Source of the DNA: JBALVT01 sp036960305
GTDB lineage: Bacteria; Pseudomonadota; Gammaproteobacteria; Pseudomonadales; Halieaceae
Direction: 5' to 3'
Assembly (NCBI GenBank): GCA_036960305.1
Contig: JBALWA010000008.1
Span: 45,944-109,943 of the forward strand
DNA: 64,000 nucleotides
In this document: positions 9,017 to 18,305 of the stretch, piece by piece
How the letters are laid out: each line of letters begins with the position of its first letter
Numbering within the stretch: position 1 is the stretch's first letter
Made by a program: the position numbers and the translations under genes
The notes under the pieces: model-generated
Database searches by the model: none
What the model saw: the letters and a program-made list of their open reading frames with translations, nothing else
Told to the model about the DNA's origin: nothing

Positions 9017-11299
9017 TCAGAAGCCCAGTCGTACCCGCAACCCGGCGTAACGCTGAGCCCCACGCGGGAGCTGGTGCAACAGTGTCTTGACATCATCGTA
9101 GATCGGGGACACATCGGCGATCCCAGCCGCATATTCTTCATCGAACAGGTTGTTAGCGAAGAGCGTAACAGTATAGCGGTTATTCGCACGTTCAGTGATA
9201 CCGAGGGAAAGGTTACCCACGCCATAACTGTCGTGTACGGTAGCCGGGTTATTTGACAAAGAGAAGTTCAGCTCGTCCTGCCAAGTGTAACTGCCTGTGA
9301 TAAAGCCATCAAAAGGAAGCGAAGGCAAGGGCAGGTCATACTGGGCACCAAGAGCGAACTTGAAGTCGGGGGAGTTGTTGAGGTCCTCGCCGGATAGATC
9401 CTGTACGCGAGTACCGGGTATGAGTTCCACGCAACCCTGGTCTTCGGTCTGGCCGGGATAGCAATTGGCTCCCTGGTAATCCTCGATGGTGGCGTCGACC
9501 CACGCGGCACTAAGAGTGAGGGTGAGATTTTCTCCAAGCAGTGCTACCGCATCGACCTCTAGGCCCTGGGTATTTAACTTACCCACATTGGTGAGGGTCG
9601 ACCGCAATTCACCGTTTGTGAACTCAGTTCTCTGCCCCTGATAGTCGTCATAGTCGGTATAGAAAGCGGTGGCATTTAGTTGCAAACGCCGATCGAATAG
9701 CATCGTCTTTGCACCTATTTCCCAGGACACGGAAGTTTCAGGGTCTATTGGATCGCTAGCCTGGTCCTGATTTTCACCCCCTACATTGTAGGCCCCCCCT
9801 TTGTATCCCGTGGTGACACTGGCATACAGCATGCTGCCCTCGTCCAGGAAGTGCTGCAATGAGAGCTTGCCCAGCACCACGTCATCACTGTTACTGTCTG
9901 AGTAATCAGAAGCTTCAGCAAGGTTAAAGTAATCGACGGAAATTTTCTCGTCGTTGTAGCGGCCACCTAAGGTCAGGTGAGTATTTTCGGTCATACGCCA
10001 GGTGAGCTGTCCGAAAGCGGCTATGGTTTCGGTACCCGTACTGGCATTCCAGACGGAATAGGCGAGAGGGGAGGTCCGCTCGGAGTCTTTGTCGGTTTCT
10101 GCGTCGGCGTAATACAGCCCCACCAGGTATTCCCAGTCGCCATCGGATGGCGAGAGCAAACGCAGCTCCTGGGAGACCAAATCTGTCTCCATCTGGCTGT
10201 AGTTAACGATGCCGCCGCTCGGCAAAGGGCCAAATATGAGATCCACAAGTGCGTTGCTGGAAAAGTCATAACCAGACCAGTCAAAATCTTCTGCGAAATC
10301 GTACGAATAATCATTGACGGCGGTGATTGAAGTGAGCGTATGACCGCCCAGCTGCCAGTCTGCCTGCAGGCTAAAGCCCTTGTCCTTCGTTTCCGCGTCG
10401 GGCGGATTGTCGACCTCGGGGTCGCGGTTGGACTCAGAGGGATTGGTTAAAGGATTCATCAATTCAAAGGGGATGAACCCCGCAAAACTAGCACCGGGGT
10501 CTACGCTGCGAAACGTCGGAGCACAGCAATCGTCTTCGTCCTTGGTGGAAAAGGCGATCAGGCTGATATCCAGGTCATCGGTAGGCGCCCAGTCCAGGCG
10601 GCCGCGAAATCCTTTCCCTTCCCTGCCGTTAATGTCTTCATTGTCGAAGTGCAGGTTTTCTGCGTAGCCGGCATAGTCGGTGTAGAAACCGGTAAGCCGG
10701 TAGCCCAGTGTGTCCCCCAGAGGGCCTGAGAGCGAGCCTTTGAATCTGGTCTCATCATCATCGGTATAACTGGCTTCCACAAAGCCCTCTGTGATATCGC
10801 TACTTTTTTTGGTCACCACGTTAATCAAGCCGGCTGAGGCATTTTTGCCAAACAATGTCGATTGTGGGCCTCGCAGTACTTCGACTCTCTCAACGTCCAC
10901 CAGGTTGGTGAATGCCTGCGCAGCCTGAACCTGGGATACATTATCAATAACCACCGCAACGCTGGGTTCCACAGAAATACTCCAGACGGCGGTACCGATG
11001 CCACGAATGCGAAAGGTGGAGGTCTGTTTGTCGCCACCTTCGTTATAGGTCAGCGAGGCAGAAGCGCGGGTAAGGTCTGAAATGTCCTGGATTCCCATGA
11101 TTTCCAGGTCCTTGGCGCTTATCGCCGTCACTGCTACCGGAATATCCTGAAGACTTTCAGTCCGCTTCTGGGCTGTGACCAGTATTTCCTCGAGTTGCCG
11201 TTCCTGAGCCACGGCAGGGGTTTGCAGCGATAGGCTCGCCAGAATGCCTGCATATATGGAATTGCGTTTCATTAGTGAACGCTGTGAGTTGCGCTTCAT
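9017..11299 (-). CDS. TonB-dependent receptor
   Basis: 760 residues, complete. The signal peptide (SIYAGILASLSLQTPAVAQ) ends near residue 31 and is followed by LEEILVTAQKR. Two possible ATGs encode the duplicated words MKRNS at residues 1 and 10; the first has AGGGGGAATCT in front and is preferred. The plug domain shows RIRGIGTAVWS and VLRGPQSTLFGKNASAGLINV, and the barrel closes with the terminal aromatic residue of YAGLRVRLGF. It is an outer-membrane active importer. It heads the minus-strand block with VOC, SRPBCC and the cytochrome/propeller gene, and faces the TetR gene across a 176-bp region, so TetR control of this block is plausible. Confidence 0.94.
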   Translation of the reverse strand: MKRNSQRSLMKRNSIYAGILASLSLQTPAVAQERQLEEILVTAQKRTESLQDIPVAVTAISAKDLEIMGIQDISDLTRASASLTYNEGGDKQTSTFRIRGIGTAVWSISVEPSVAVVIDNVSQVQAAQAFTNLVDVERVEVLRGPQSTLFGKNASAGLINVVTKKSSDITEGFVEASYTDDDETRFKGSLSGPLGDTLGYRLTGFYTDYAGYAENLHFDNEDINGREGKGFRGRLDWAPTDDLDISLIAFSTKDEDDCCAPTFRSVDPGASFAGFIPFELMNPLTNPSESNRDPEVDNPPDAETKDKGFSLQADWQLGGHTLTSITAVNDYSYDFAEDFDWSGYDFSSNALVDLIFGPLPSGGIVNYSQMETDLVSQELRLLSPSDGDWEYLVGLYYADAETDKDSERTSPLAYSVWNASTGTETIAAFGQLTWRMTENTHLTLGGRYNDEKISVDYFNLAEASDYSDSNSDDVVLGKLSLQHFLDEGSMLYASVTTGYKGGAYNVGGENQDQASDPIDPETSVSWEIGAKTMLFDRRLQLNATAFYTDYDDYQGQRTEFTNGELRSTLTNVGKLNTQGLEVDAVALLGENLTLTLSAAWVDATIEDYQGANCYPGQTEDQGCVELIPGTRVQDLSGEDLNNSPDFKFALGAQYDLPLPSLPFDGFITGSYTWQDELNFSLSNNPATVHDSYGVGNLSLGITERANNRYTVTLFANNLFDEEYAAGIADVSPIYDDVKTLLHQLPRGAQRYAGLRVRLGF

Positions 11300-11400
11300 A
11301 GATTCCCCCTGGAACAGACCAATATTCTTATCGCCACAGCATCATTTTGAGTTTTAGTGCTTATAAACGAGCGGTGCAGTGTTAGCCTCAAACACTACCT

Positions 11401-11424
11401 CTTATTGACTAGCCTTGCAATAAG
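11401..11424. promoter_or_regulatory. Candidate TetR operator (inverted repeat)
   Basis: CTTATTG (11401-11407) and CAATAAG (11418-11424) form perfect 7-base arms separated by 10 bases, in the divergent region between the TonB receptor and the TetR gene. Size and position suit a TetR-type dimer site that could control both directions. Binding itself is inferred. Confidence 0.4.
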
Positions 11425-11475
11425 AAATAGCGCCTGTTATCGTTTATCAATAGACACTGATTATTTGCTTGTTTT

Positions 11476-12105
11476 ATGCCACAGCCAAAGAAGACCAGAA
11501 CCCGGCTTGATCCGGAAACAAGAAAAAGTATGATCCTGGATCATGCCGCAAAGTTTATCGCGGCAGAAGGCGTTTCTGCCTTGACGATGGAGCGCCTGGG
11601 ACAAGAAGCGGGCATAAGCAAGTCTCTGGTATATGCCTATTATCCCAGCATGACTGACTTGCTCCAGACTCTGCTAAAGCGTGAATACGCGCTTTTGAGA
11701 AAACAGCAGACAATCGCCGCCGATAGTGCAGTAACGTTTGAACAACTTGTTCGGCGTGTCACCCGGAGTTATCTTGCCTATATTGAAGACCGTGGTCTAT
11801 TACTTGAAAGGTTGATGGCTGAACCCAGTGTCGCAACCGTTGGAGACCCCACCAAATTTCACCGTTCAACGGCAGTCAATCATATAGCTAAAATTGTTAC
11901 TGATACTTTTGATATCGATATTGACGTTGCCATTCCGGTAGTTGATATTTCATTCGGGATGCCCGCGGCCGCTGGGAACTACCTAATCCATAACCAAGCC
12001 GATCGCCAAACCATCGAGGACATTACCGTCGCTATGATTGTTGGCAGCATAGAAGCGATCAGGCAAAAATATGATTCCTCATTAAAACCCCTGGTGAGAC
12101 GTTAG
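11476..12105 (+). CDS. TetR/AcrR family transcriptional regulator
   Basis: 209 residues. The N-terminal helix-turn-helix is typical: ILDHAAKFIAAEGVSALTM, then LGQEAGISKSLVYAYYPS as the turn and recognition helix at about 38-60. The remaining helical part is the ligand and dimerisation domain. It is divergent from the TonB receptor and 18 bp ahead of the transporter, so it probably represses the uptake/degradation block and the transporter until a ligand binds. A candidate operator lies 52 bp upstream. Confidence 0.9.
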   Translation: MPQPKKTRTRLDPETRKSMILDHAAKFIAAEGVSALTMERLGQEAGISKSLVYAYYPSMTDLLQTLLKREYALLRKQQTIAADSAVTFEQLVRRVTRSYLAYIEDRGLLLERLMAEPSVATVGDPTKFHRSTAVNHIAKIVTDTFDIDIDVAIPVVDISFGMPAAAGNYLIHNQADRQTIEDITVAMIVGSIEAIRQKYDSSLKPLVRR

Positions 12106-12123
12106 TCGAAAAAGGGAACTTAT

Positions 12124-13614
12124 ATGTCAGCCCAAGCTGATACAGGAAGTAGGCATATCAGTGCCTATACTGGTCGAGTACCACAATCCATAAAACTGAC
12201 TTATGCAGTAGGCACTGCTGCAGAAGCTATCATTGGCGTTGCTTTTAACTTCTTCAATTTTTTCTTCTATACCAATATTCTGGGTGTTTCCGGCACCATG
12301 GTCGGACTGGCGATTGCTATTGCACTGGTTTTTGATGCCGTGTCGGATCCATTAGTAGGCGCTATCTCTGATCGCTGGCGATCCAAGTGGGGAAGGCGAC
12401 ATCCCTTTATGTTTGCGGCGCCTGTTCCTGTAATGATTTGCCTGTTTTTAATCTATTCGCCACCTGAAAGTCTGGAAAGTTTTGGGCTGTTTTTATGGCT
12501 AACGATACTCTCCGTCATTATGCGAACCAGCATCACCCTATTTAATGTGCCTCACCTTGCACTCGGCGCCGAACTGTCCGCCGACTTTACAGAGCGCTCG
12601 CGAGTGATGAGCGTCACTGCTTTGTTCGGAGCCGTCGGCGCGTTTGGATTTGCCTATATTGCCTATACCTACTTTTTTGTTTCCTCCCCGGAATATTCCA
12701 ATGGCATGCTGGATCCTTCAGCCTATGTTTCGCTAGCGATATTCGCAGCATCAACGGGTGGTTTGATGATGCTGCTATCGACGGTTTGTACCATGCACCT
12801 TATCCCCAGACTACCCGTCGTCCCTCTCGACCTGCCTCGATTTACATTCCTGGAGTTTTATCGGGATTGTGGATCAGCCTTAAAAAACCGTAACTTCCGG
12901 GTATTGCTTATAGGGATTCTCCTGCTCACTGCAACAACAGGCACAAGAGAAACTATCGAATTACATGTCAATAGCTATTTTTGGGAGTTGCAGCCAGATC
13001 AAATCCGCTATTTTGCTTTGGCCGGCTTTATTGGGCCCATTATAGGGTACCTAATAACCGCAAGACTGCATGACAGATTTGAAAAGAAGCCCGTTATCAT
13101 TGTTTCATTTATTGGTATTTTAATCACCGCTGCTGATGCCACAAGCCTGCGTATTCTCGGCTTCTTTCCAGAGAACCATTCTGATTATTTGCTGCCTTTA
13201 CTGATGACAAATTTTATATTGCAGATAACTTTCATCGTAATATGGACCATCAGTGTCATGTCGGCACTAGCCGACGTAGCCGATGAACAAGAGTTGGCGA
13301 GCAATCGCCGCCAGGAGGGCATACTTTTTGCCGCTCGTTCATTTTTTAAAAAGGCATCTACAGGTTTCGGGCACTTGTTGGGAGGTATAGCAATTGACTG
13401 GATCAAATTTCCTGTGAGCGCAGAACCCGGAACGGTCGATGCTGACATGCTTGTCAAACTGGGACTTCTGGATGGCCCAATTGCCGTTATTCCAGGCATC
13501 ATCGCCATCTTCTTCTTTATGCAATACAGTTTGAGCCGCAAAAGACACGGCGAAATCCATGCTGAACTCAATGAACGACATGCGGCCGGTGACTCAGGGC
13601 GATCCCCCGACTAA
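12124..13614 (+). CDS. GPH-type (MelB-like) cation:sugar symporter, MFS
   Basis: 496 residues, about twelve membrane segments. The N-terminal part carries the family-typical FFFYTNILGVSGTMVGLAIA and the loop AISDRWRSKWGRRHPFM, which matches the GPH D-(x)-SDR...GRRRP signature between helices 2 and 3. The late loop EQELASNRRQEGILFAARSF is also characteristic. Family members move glycosides, uronides or related compounds with Na+ or H+; in marine gammaproteobacteria this group is often next to TonB receptors. It follows the TetR gene by 18 bp, so both probably form one unit and the transporter could carry the compound imported by the receptor across the inner membrane. Confidence 0.88.
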   Translation: MSAQADTGSRHISAYTGRVPQSIKLTYAVGTAAEAIIGVAFNFFNFFFYTNILGVSGTMVGLAIAIALVFDAVSDPLVGAISDRWRSKWGRRHPFMFAAPVPVMICLFLIYSPPESLESFGLFLWLTILSVIMRTSITLFNVPHLALGAELSADFTERSRVMSVTALFGAVGAFGFAYIAYTYFFVSSPEYSNGMLDPSAYVSLAIFAASTGGLMMLLSTVCTMHLIPRLPVVPLDLPRFTFLEFYRDCGSALKNRNFRVLLIGILLLTATTGTRETIELHVNSYFWELQPDQIRYFALAGFIGPIIGYLITARLHDRFEKKPVIIVSFIGILITAADATSLRILGFFPENHSDYLLPLLMTNFILQITFIVIWTISVMSALADVADEQELASNRRQEGILFAARSFFKKASTGFGHLLGGIAIDWIKFPVSAEPGTVDADMLVKLGLLDGPIAVIPGIIAIFFFMQYSLSRKRHGEIHAELNERHAAGDSGRSPD

Positions 13615-13625
13615 CGCTTAGCATC

Positions 13626-14408
13626 TCAACTCACCAGGGTGCTACCGCCATCAACCGGAATAATCTGGCCGGTAATAAAGGCACCCGCTTGACTAGCCAG
13701 CATAATGGCCACCCCTGCAATATCCGTTTCACCGCCCCAACGATGCAATGGAATGACCGCGCATTCTGCCTCATAAGCCGCCTGGTCGTGGCTGACATAC
13801 TCAGTCATCTTGGAAAAGAAGCGTCCAGGGGCGATGGCATTGACTCGTATATTATCGTCCGCCAAATCCTTGGCCAGATTACGGGTTAGTTGGTGAACCG
13901 CCGCCTTGCTAGGACCGTAACTGTAGGCCATTAAACTATCCCCGACGATACCGGCCACAGAGCCAATGTTAATGACACTCGCCGTGTTGCCAGCAGTACC
14001 CGCATTTTTAAGCAGCGGCAGGAGCGCCTGGGTCAAAAAGAAAGGGCTTTTGACATTGAGATCCATGACCCTATCCCAGCCTTTTTCAGGAAATTCACCC
14101 AATACCGCCCCCCAGCTGGACCCGGCATTGTTGACCAAAACATCAACTCGGCTCTCCTTTTCTGACAAGGTCTCAACGAGTTTTTGAATCTCCTCGAGGG
14201 AGCTAATATCACCCGACAAGGCAATACATTCTCCGTATTTTGATAGCTCCTCAGCGGTTGCCAGACAGGCTTCGGTTTTACGCGCGGTAATATAGACACG
14301 TTTGGCACCGGCTTCCAGGAAGCCCCTGGCCATGAAAGAACCAAGACCTCGAGATCCGCCAGTAACAACACAAACCTTGTCTTTCATAGAAAAAAGGGTT
14401 TCTAGCAT
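13626..14408 (-). CDS. SDR family oxidoreductase
   Basis: 260 residues, classical short-chain dehydrogenase length. TGGSRGLGSFMARGF at about 17-31 is the Rossmann TGxxxGxG motif, NNAGSSWG the central motif, and YSYGPSKAAVHQLTRN the active-site YxxxK region with the preceding Ser in NIGSVAGI. The C-terminal FITGQIIPVDGG is typical of gluconate 5-dehydrogenase-like and 3-oxoacyl reductase-like SDRs. It runs in the same direction as the aminotransferase, 17 bp behind it, suggesting a common transcript. It converges tail to tail with the transporter (11-bp gap). Confidence 0.9.
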   Translation of the reverse strand: MLETLFSMKDKVCVVTGGSRGLGSFMARGFLEAGAKRVYITARKTEACLATAEELSKYGECIALSGDISSLEEIQKLVETLSEKESRVDVLVNNAGSSWGAVLGEFPEKGWDRVMDLNVKSPFFLTQALLPLLKNAGTAGNTASVINIGSVAGIVGDSLMAYSYGPSKAAVHQLTRNLAKDLADDNIRVNAIAPGRFFSKMTEYVSHDQAAYEAECAVIPLHRWGGETDIAGVAIMLASQAGAFITGQIIPVDGGSTLVS

Positions 14409-14425
14409 ATTGGGTATCCTTTGAG

Positions 14426-15796
14426 CTAGGCAATCAAATGAGGCGTTAGCTCTTTGAGGATGGGATGAATTTCGATAAAGGCTTCTTTCATTGCACCCAA
14501 GGCCATGTCTATCTCGCCCTCCGTCAACGGCGTTGATGTTCTCAGAGCCATCATGTTTTCGAGCGTCATCACCCCTTTGTTAATCAGCGAACGACGAAAC
14601 AGTGCCATCGTTTCATTTAATCCTGGTGTGTGATTACCAATTAAATAAAATACCGGATCTAACACTTGTTCTTCTGTCGTCAGATGAAGACTCTGATGAT
14701 TACCATAGCCTAGCACCTGTCCTCTAATCCCCAGATCCTTGAGAATCTCCTGGATACCATTCGCCAACAAGTCGCCTTTGGTATTGAGTCGCGCAATTTC
14801 CTCAGCGTCGAGTATCTCCAAACACGCTTTGCTAGCAGCGACCGTCATGGGGTCACCTGTATGCGCAGCAATCGCAGCGACTCTAACTTCCTCCTTTTGG
14901 CTAAACAGCTTCATGATATCGTCGCGGCCACCAATAAGACCCATCGGCAACCCACCTCCGATACCTTTGCCATAGCAGCACAAATCGGGCTCTACATCGA
15001 ACAATGCGCCAGTGCCGCCATGATCAAGCCAGAAATTCACAATCTCATCAAAAATAAGAACAATACCGTGTTCATGGGTTAGCTCTCTCAGGAAGCTTAG
15101 ATAGCCATCGTGAGGAAGAATAGTACCCCCTGTTTGAACACCTTCAGTGAGAACAGCGGCTATATCAGCCTTATTTTCACGGATAATTTTTTCTGTTCCC
15201 TCTTTGTCATTCCAGTGGACAAACAGCACATTGTCCAAGGTATTCTTGGGTATTCCCCGTAAACCTGCGGGCATCATTGGATTGGGAGGCATAGCGATTG
15301 CATCGTCGTAGGTACCGTTATACCCACCTATTATCCTTACGATTTTTTCCCTGCCAGTAAAACCTCTGGCAGCCCGTATGGCCCACATAAAAGACTGGGA
15401 GCCGCCCAATGTGTTCCACACCTTATCGACAGAGGGAACCCTCTTACACATCATTTCAGCCAATTCGTCCCTGGTGGTATCCCCCATAAAGGTAACCAGG
15501 CCCTTTGGCACCTGCTCTTGAACAGCTTGTGCAATCTTCGGGTGATTGTGTCCAGTAATACAGGTCATACCCATGATGAGGTCGAGATAGCGGTTACCAT
15601 CGACATCGTACATATAGCATCCATCTACCCGCTCAGCATAAGCGGGGTAGGTTCCAGTGCCGTGAGACCGCAGCGCGCCGCCGGGTGTGAACTGCTCTGC
15701 TCGTTCAGACAACTCCCGGGACTTGGGCGTCATTTCCCGCCATACGGCCTCTACTTCTTCCTCATATTTTTTTAGAAGCTCTTCACCTTTGGACAT
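14426..15796 (-). CDS. Class III aminotransferase (glutamate-1-semialdehyde aminomutase-like)
   Basis: 456 residues of PLP fold type I. The PLP phosphate region is around GGSQSFMWAIRAARG (131-145), the ring-stacking Asp is in LIFDEIVNFW (D250), and the Schiff-base lysine is in CYGKGIGGGLP (K277). The N-terminal part SHGTGTYPAYAERVDGCYMYDVDGNRYLD resembles GSA aminomutase-like transaminases, but hemL is normally associated with tetrapyrrole genes; here it lies between two SDR genes. A transaminase acting on a ketone or aldehyde made by the SDRs is more plausible. The start has GGAGATAA in front. Confidence 0.88.
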   Translation of the reverse strand: MSKGEELLKKYEEEVEAVWREMTPKSRELSERAEQFTPGGALRSHGTGTYPAYAERVDGCYMYDVDGNRYLDLIMGMTCITGHNHPKIAQAVQEQVPKGLVTFMGDTTRDELAEMMCKRVPSVDKVWNTLGGSQSFMWAIRAARGFTGREKIVRIIGGYNGTYDDAIAMPPNPMMPAGLRGIPKNTLDNVLFVHWNDKEGTEKIIRENKADIAAVLTEGVQTGGTILPHDGYLSFLRELTHEHGIVLIFDEIVNFWLDHGGTGALFDVEPDLCCYGKGIGGGLPMGLIGGRDDIMKLFSQKEEVRVAAIAAHTGDPMTVAASKACLEILDAEEIARLNTKGDLLANGIQEILKDLGIRGQVLGYGNHQSLHLTTEEQVLDPVFYLIGNHTPGLNETMALFRRSLINKGVMTLENMMALRTSTPLTEGEIDMALGAMKEAFIEIHPILKELTPHLIA

Positions 15797-15885
15797 GATT
15801 TATCTCCTTTCCTACATCTGATAGTTATAGATGAATCTATAGTGCATTAATTTTTGAACAGCGCCTGATATCGGGTATCGCGTAA

Positions 15886-16707
15886 TCAATTGGATCGCTG
15901 GGCGATTAGTTCGTCACGCATGGCCTCAGGAGACTCCACCTTGGCTTTATCGCGCGCCACCAGTTCCGGTGGCACATACCAATGCAGCTTATCGCCGTGA
16001 TAGGCATTCCAAACACATTCAGCAACTTCGACCGGTGCGATTGTCCTGCTGGCATCCGTTCGGCTTGCATTCATTTTCGGGATATTCGGGACGGTAGATA
16101 ACACCTCTGCTTCCGTGTACAAATCACCTTGCCACAGCGGTGTGTCGATAATACCCGGCAGCACATCGGACGCCCTGGAGCCGTAGCGGGCCAACTCAAC
16201 ACTCAAGGCCTCGGTAAGTCCTTTAACCGCATGTTTTGTGGCAGCGTAAGTCGCCATCCCAGGGGACCCAAAAGTGGCAGATCCCGATGACGTGGAAAAG
16301 CAAAGCGAATTCTCAGTCTCTTTCAACAGGGGTATGGCTGCGTAGATACCAATTAGCACCCCAACGAGATTGATATTGACCATATCCAGAATCTTGTCAA
16401 AGGGCACCTTATCCAAACTACCACCCACCGCCACACCGGCGTTATTAAACATTATGTCCAGACGACCACCTGTCCGCTCACCAAATGAAGCCATAGCGGC
16501 ATCAAATTCTTTCTTGTCACGCACATCCAGGTACGACGTGACACAGCTATTATCCCTAAGATCCCCAAGCGCCTTTTCAAGCGTTTGCAATGCCTCTGCG
16601 TCAACATCATAGCAGCCGACAAACCAGCCCTTTTTGTGGAAAAGAGTGGCTGTCGCTCGACCGATTCCGCTCGCAGCTCCGGTAATGAAAATAGATTTCT
16701 GCGCCAT
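15886..16707 (-). CDS. SDR family oxidoreductase
   Basis: 273 residues. FITGAASGIGRATATLF at 7-23 is the cofactor site, MFNNAGVAVGG the central motif, and YAATKHAVKGLTEAL the YxxxK active site, with Ser residues in STSSGSATFG. The Asp in CYDVDAE after strand 2 favours NAD over NADP. It is upstream of the aminotransferase on the same strand with an 89-bp gap, so it may have the main promoter for this three-gene group or be separate. The substrate is not evident. Confidence 0.88.
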   Translation of the reverse strand: MAQKSIFITGAASGIGRATATLFHKKGWFVGCYDVDAEALQTLEKALGDLRDNSCVTSYLDVRDKKEFDAAMASFGERTGGRLDIMFNNAGVAVGGSLDKVPFDKILDMVNINLVGVLIGIYAAIPLLKETENSLCFSTSSGSATFGSPGMATYAATKHAVKGLTEALSVELARYGSRASDVLPGIIDTPLWQGDLYTEAEVLSTVPNIPKMNASRTDASRTIAPVEVAECVWNAYHGDKLHWYVPPELVARDKAKVESPEAMRDELIAQRSN

Positions 16708-16950
16708 CAGCTCTCTCGCTTTTCGTCAATTGTATTCAGGATCGGACTACTCAGTCCTTTAGAATTACCTTTCAATATCGCCTTGGCGCCTACAGTGTGG
16801 TAGCTACAACAGGGCGACAAGCATAAATCTTATTGCTCATATCGTCAATAAGGTGCAAGATTACTTCTCAGTGGTTAGGCTGGCCTGGCTTTCTCGCCAC
16901 CACAAATAGTGCGAGACCTCCACCCGGCAACGCCAGGCAAGGGAATCGAT

Positions 16951-17952
16951 ATGGGAATAGTTGATGTGATTCTGAGCTTTTTCCAGGAAGAAGTTCTGTT
17001 GGCAGTCGGTCTACAGGAGTTTGTGGAAATTCTGCGCAGCGGAGACCTGGCACGGCTTTGGTCATTTGAAGGCGCAACAGCGCTGGTTGTTTTTATTGTA
17101 CCTGCCCTGCTATTCCTGGAGGTTACGGCCACTGCCGTTCAGGGAACATTCCGGTGGCAGCATTACAGGATGCAGGCGCTGATCTATATCACCAGCCGGG
17201 TGTTTGCCCGTACCCTGAGCATTGGTATCGGCCTGGCTATAATCACCTGGGTCCGACCTTATCGTCTTATCGACACGTCTCCTACGTGGTACTGGTTTAT
17301 TTACGCCTACCTCGTGTTTGAGTTCTCCCACTTCATCTACCACTGGACGTGCCACAGGGTGCGCATCTTGTGGTGCCTGCACGCAACACATCACGCTCCA
17401 CCGCATATGAACCTCTCTGTTTCCTATGCTCACTTTTTCCTTGAAGCGCCCTATGCTGACATCGTTCGCCTCGGTATTTGTACATTGGCTGGTGTTGACC
17501 CTCTGCTTCTTCTGGTCGTCCTGGGTATCGACTCAATCTGGGGCCATGTCATCCATGTGGGTGAAGAACTGGTTCCCAAAGGACGCATGGGCATTCTGGG
17601 CAAGTTCATCCTGACGCCATCACATCACCGGGTGCACCACTCGCGAAACCCGGAGTATATCGATAAGAACTACTGCAATCTGCTGCCGCTCTGGGATCGG
17701 CTTTTTGGGACCTATCAGGACGAACTCGCAGATAAACGTCCCATTTATGGCGTCAGCCGCGAGATTGATACAGATAGTCTGACAGACATGTATTTCGGAG
17801 AAATCGCTGCACTGTTCCGGGATATGAAGCGTATATCGGGAGTAAAGAACAAGTTGGCTTATCTCGTGATGCCGCCGGGCTGGCACCCCGCCTCAGTACT
17901 GGCGCAGTGGCAACCTGAAGAGGAGGCTCAGGGCCATAGAAACCGCGAATAG
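16951..17952 (+). CDS. Fatty acid hydroxylase / sterol desaturase family membrane protein
   Basis: Start chosen at the ATG 16951, behind AAGGGA; an in-frame GTG at 16909 is possible but has no ribosome site. 333 residues. Histidine clusters are HWTCH at 131-135, HATHH at 144-148 and HHRVHH further on, followed by RNPEYIDKNY and LWDRLFGTY, matching the protein at 2123-3001. Hydrophobic segments are at about 45-65, 85-100 and 113-130. It should be a diiron membrane oxygenase on a lipid or sterol-like substrate. It stands alone, with the SDR gene divergent upstream (243 bp). Confidence 0.9.
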   Translation: MGIVDVILSFFQEEVLLAVGLQEFVEILRSGDLARLWSFEGATALVVFIVPALLFLEVTATAVQGTFRWQHYRMQALIYITSRVFARTLSIGIGLAIITWVRPYRLIDTSPTWYWFIYAYLVFEFSHFIYHWTCHRVRILWCLHATHHAPPHMNLSVSYAHFFLEAPYADIVRLGICTLAGVDPLLLLVVLGIDSIWGHVIHVGEELVPKGRMGILGKFILTPSHHRVHHSRNPEYIDKNYCNLLPLWDRLFGTYQDELADKRPIYGVSREIDTDSLTDMYFGEIAALFRDMKRISGVKNKLAYLVMPPGWHPASVLAQWQPEEEAQGHRNRE

Positions 17953-18305
17953 TAAATTGGCCGCGAGTATCCTGGAGGGTGGCGTATATGCATGGGGAGA
18001 TATGCCCATGCCTCCGATGTCCGGTTTAACCGCACACCAAGCAAGCCTGCTTGCCGAGTACGTCTTGCGACAATAATGCGCTGCATATACCTGCTACGGC
18101 TGACCTGCCTTGCGCGGCCGAGGCAGTCATATATTCAGCACTCAATACCCACTGTCAGACGCTTCATCATCTATCATCTGGTTTTTCCCCACTTTTCTCC
18201 AGTTTTCGATGTATCCGTTGGGCCCACTGGCCTAAGATCCAACATCAAATACTAAATGGCGGACAGACAGCAGATTTGTACCGCCAGATAAAGCAGGGTC
18301 GATGA
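17953..18305. other. Intergenic region, no gene recognised
   Basis: 353 bases between the hydroxylase and the PilZ gene. An 87-codon frame on the plus strand has low-complexity, Arg/Tyr-rich composition and no recognisable domain, so it is not called. The promoter of the PilZ gene must lie here, but no clear -35/-10 pair stands out. Confidence 0.5.

Noticed and set aside
14426..15796. hemL (glutamate-1-semialdehyde aminomutase for haem synthesis)
   Set aside because: The fold is similar, but the SDR neighbours and divergent substrate-region residues do not support a haem role.
17992..18255. 87-codon plus-strand frame between hydroxylase and PilZ genes
   Set aside because: No ribosome site, biased composition and no protein-like pattern.
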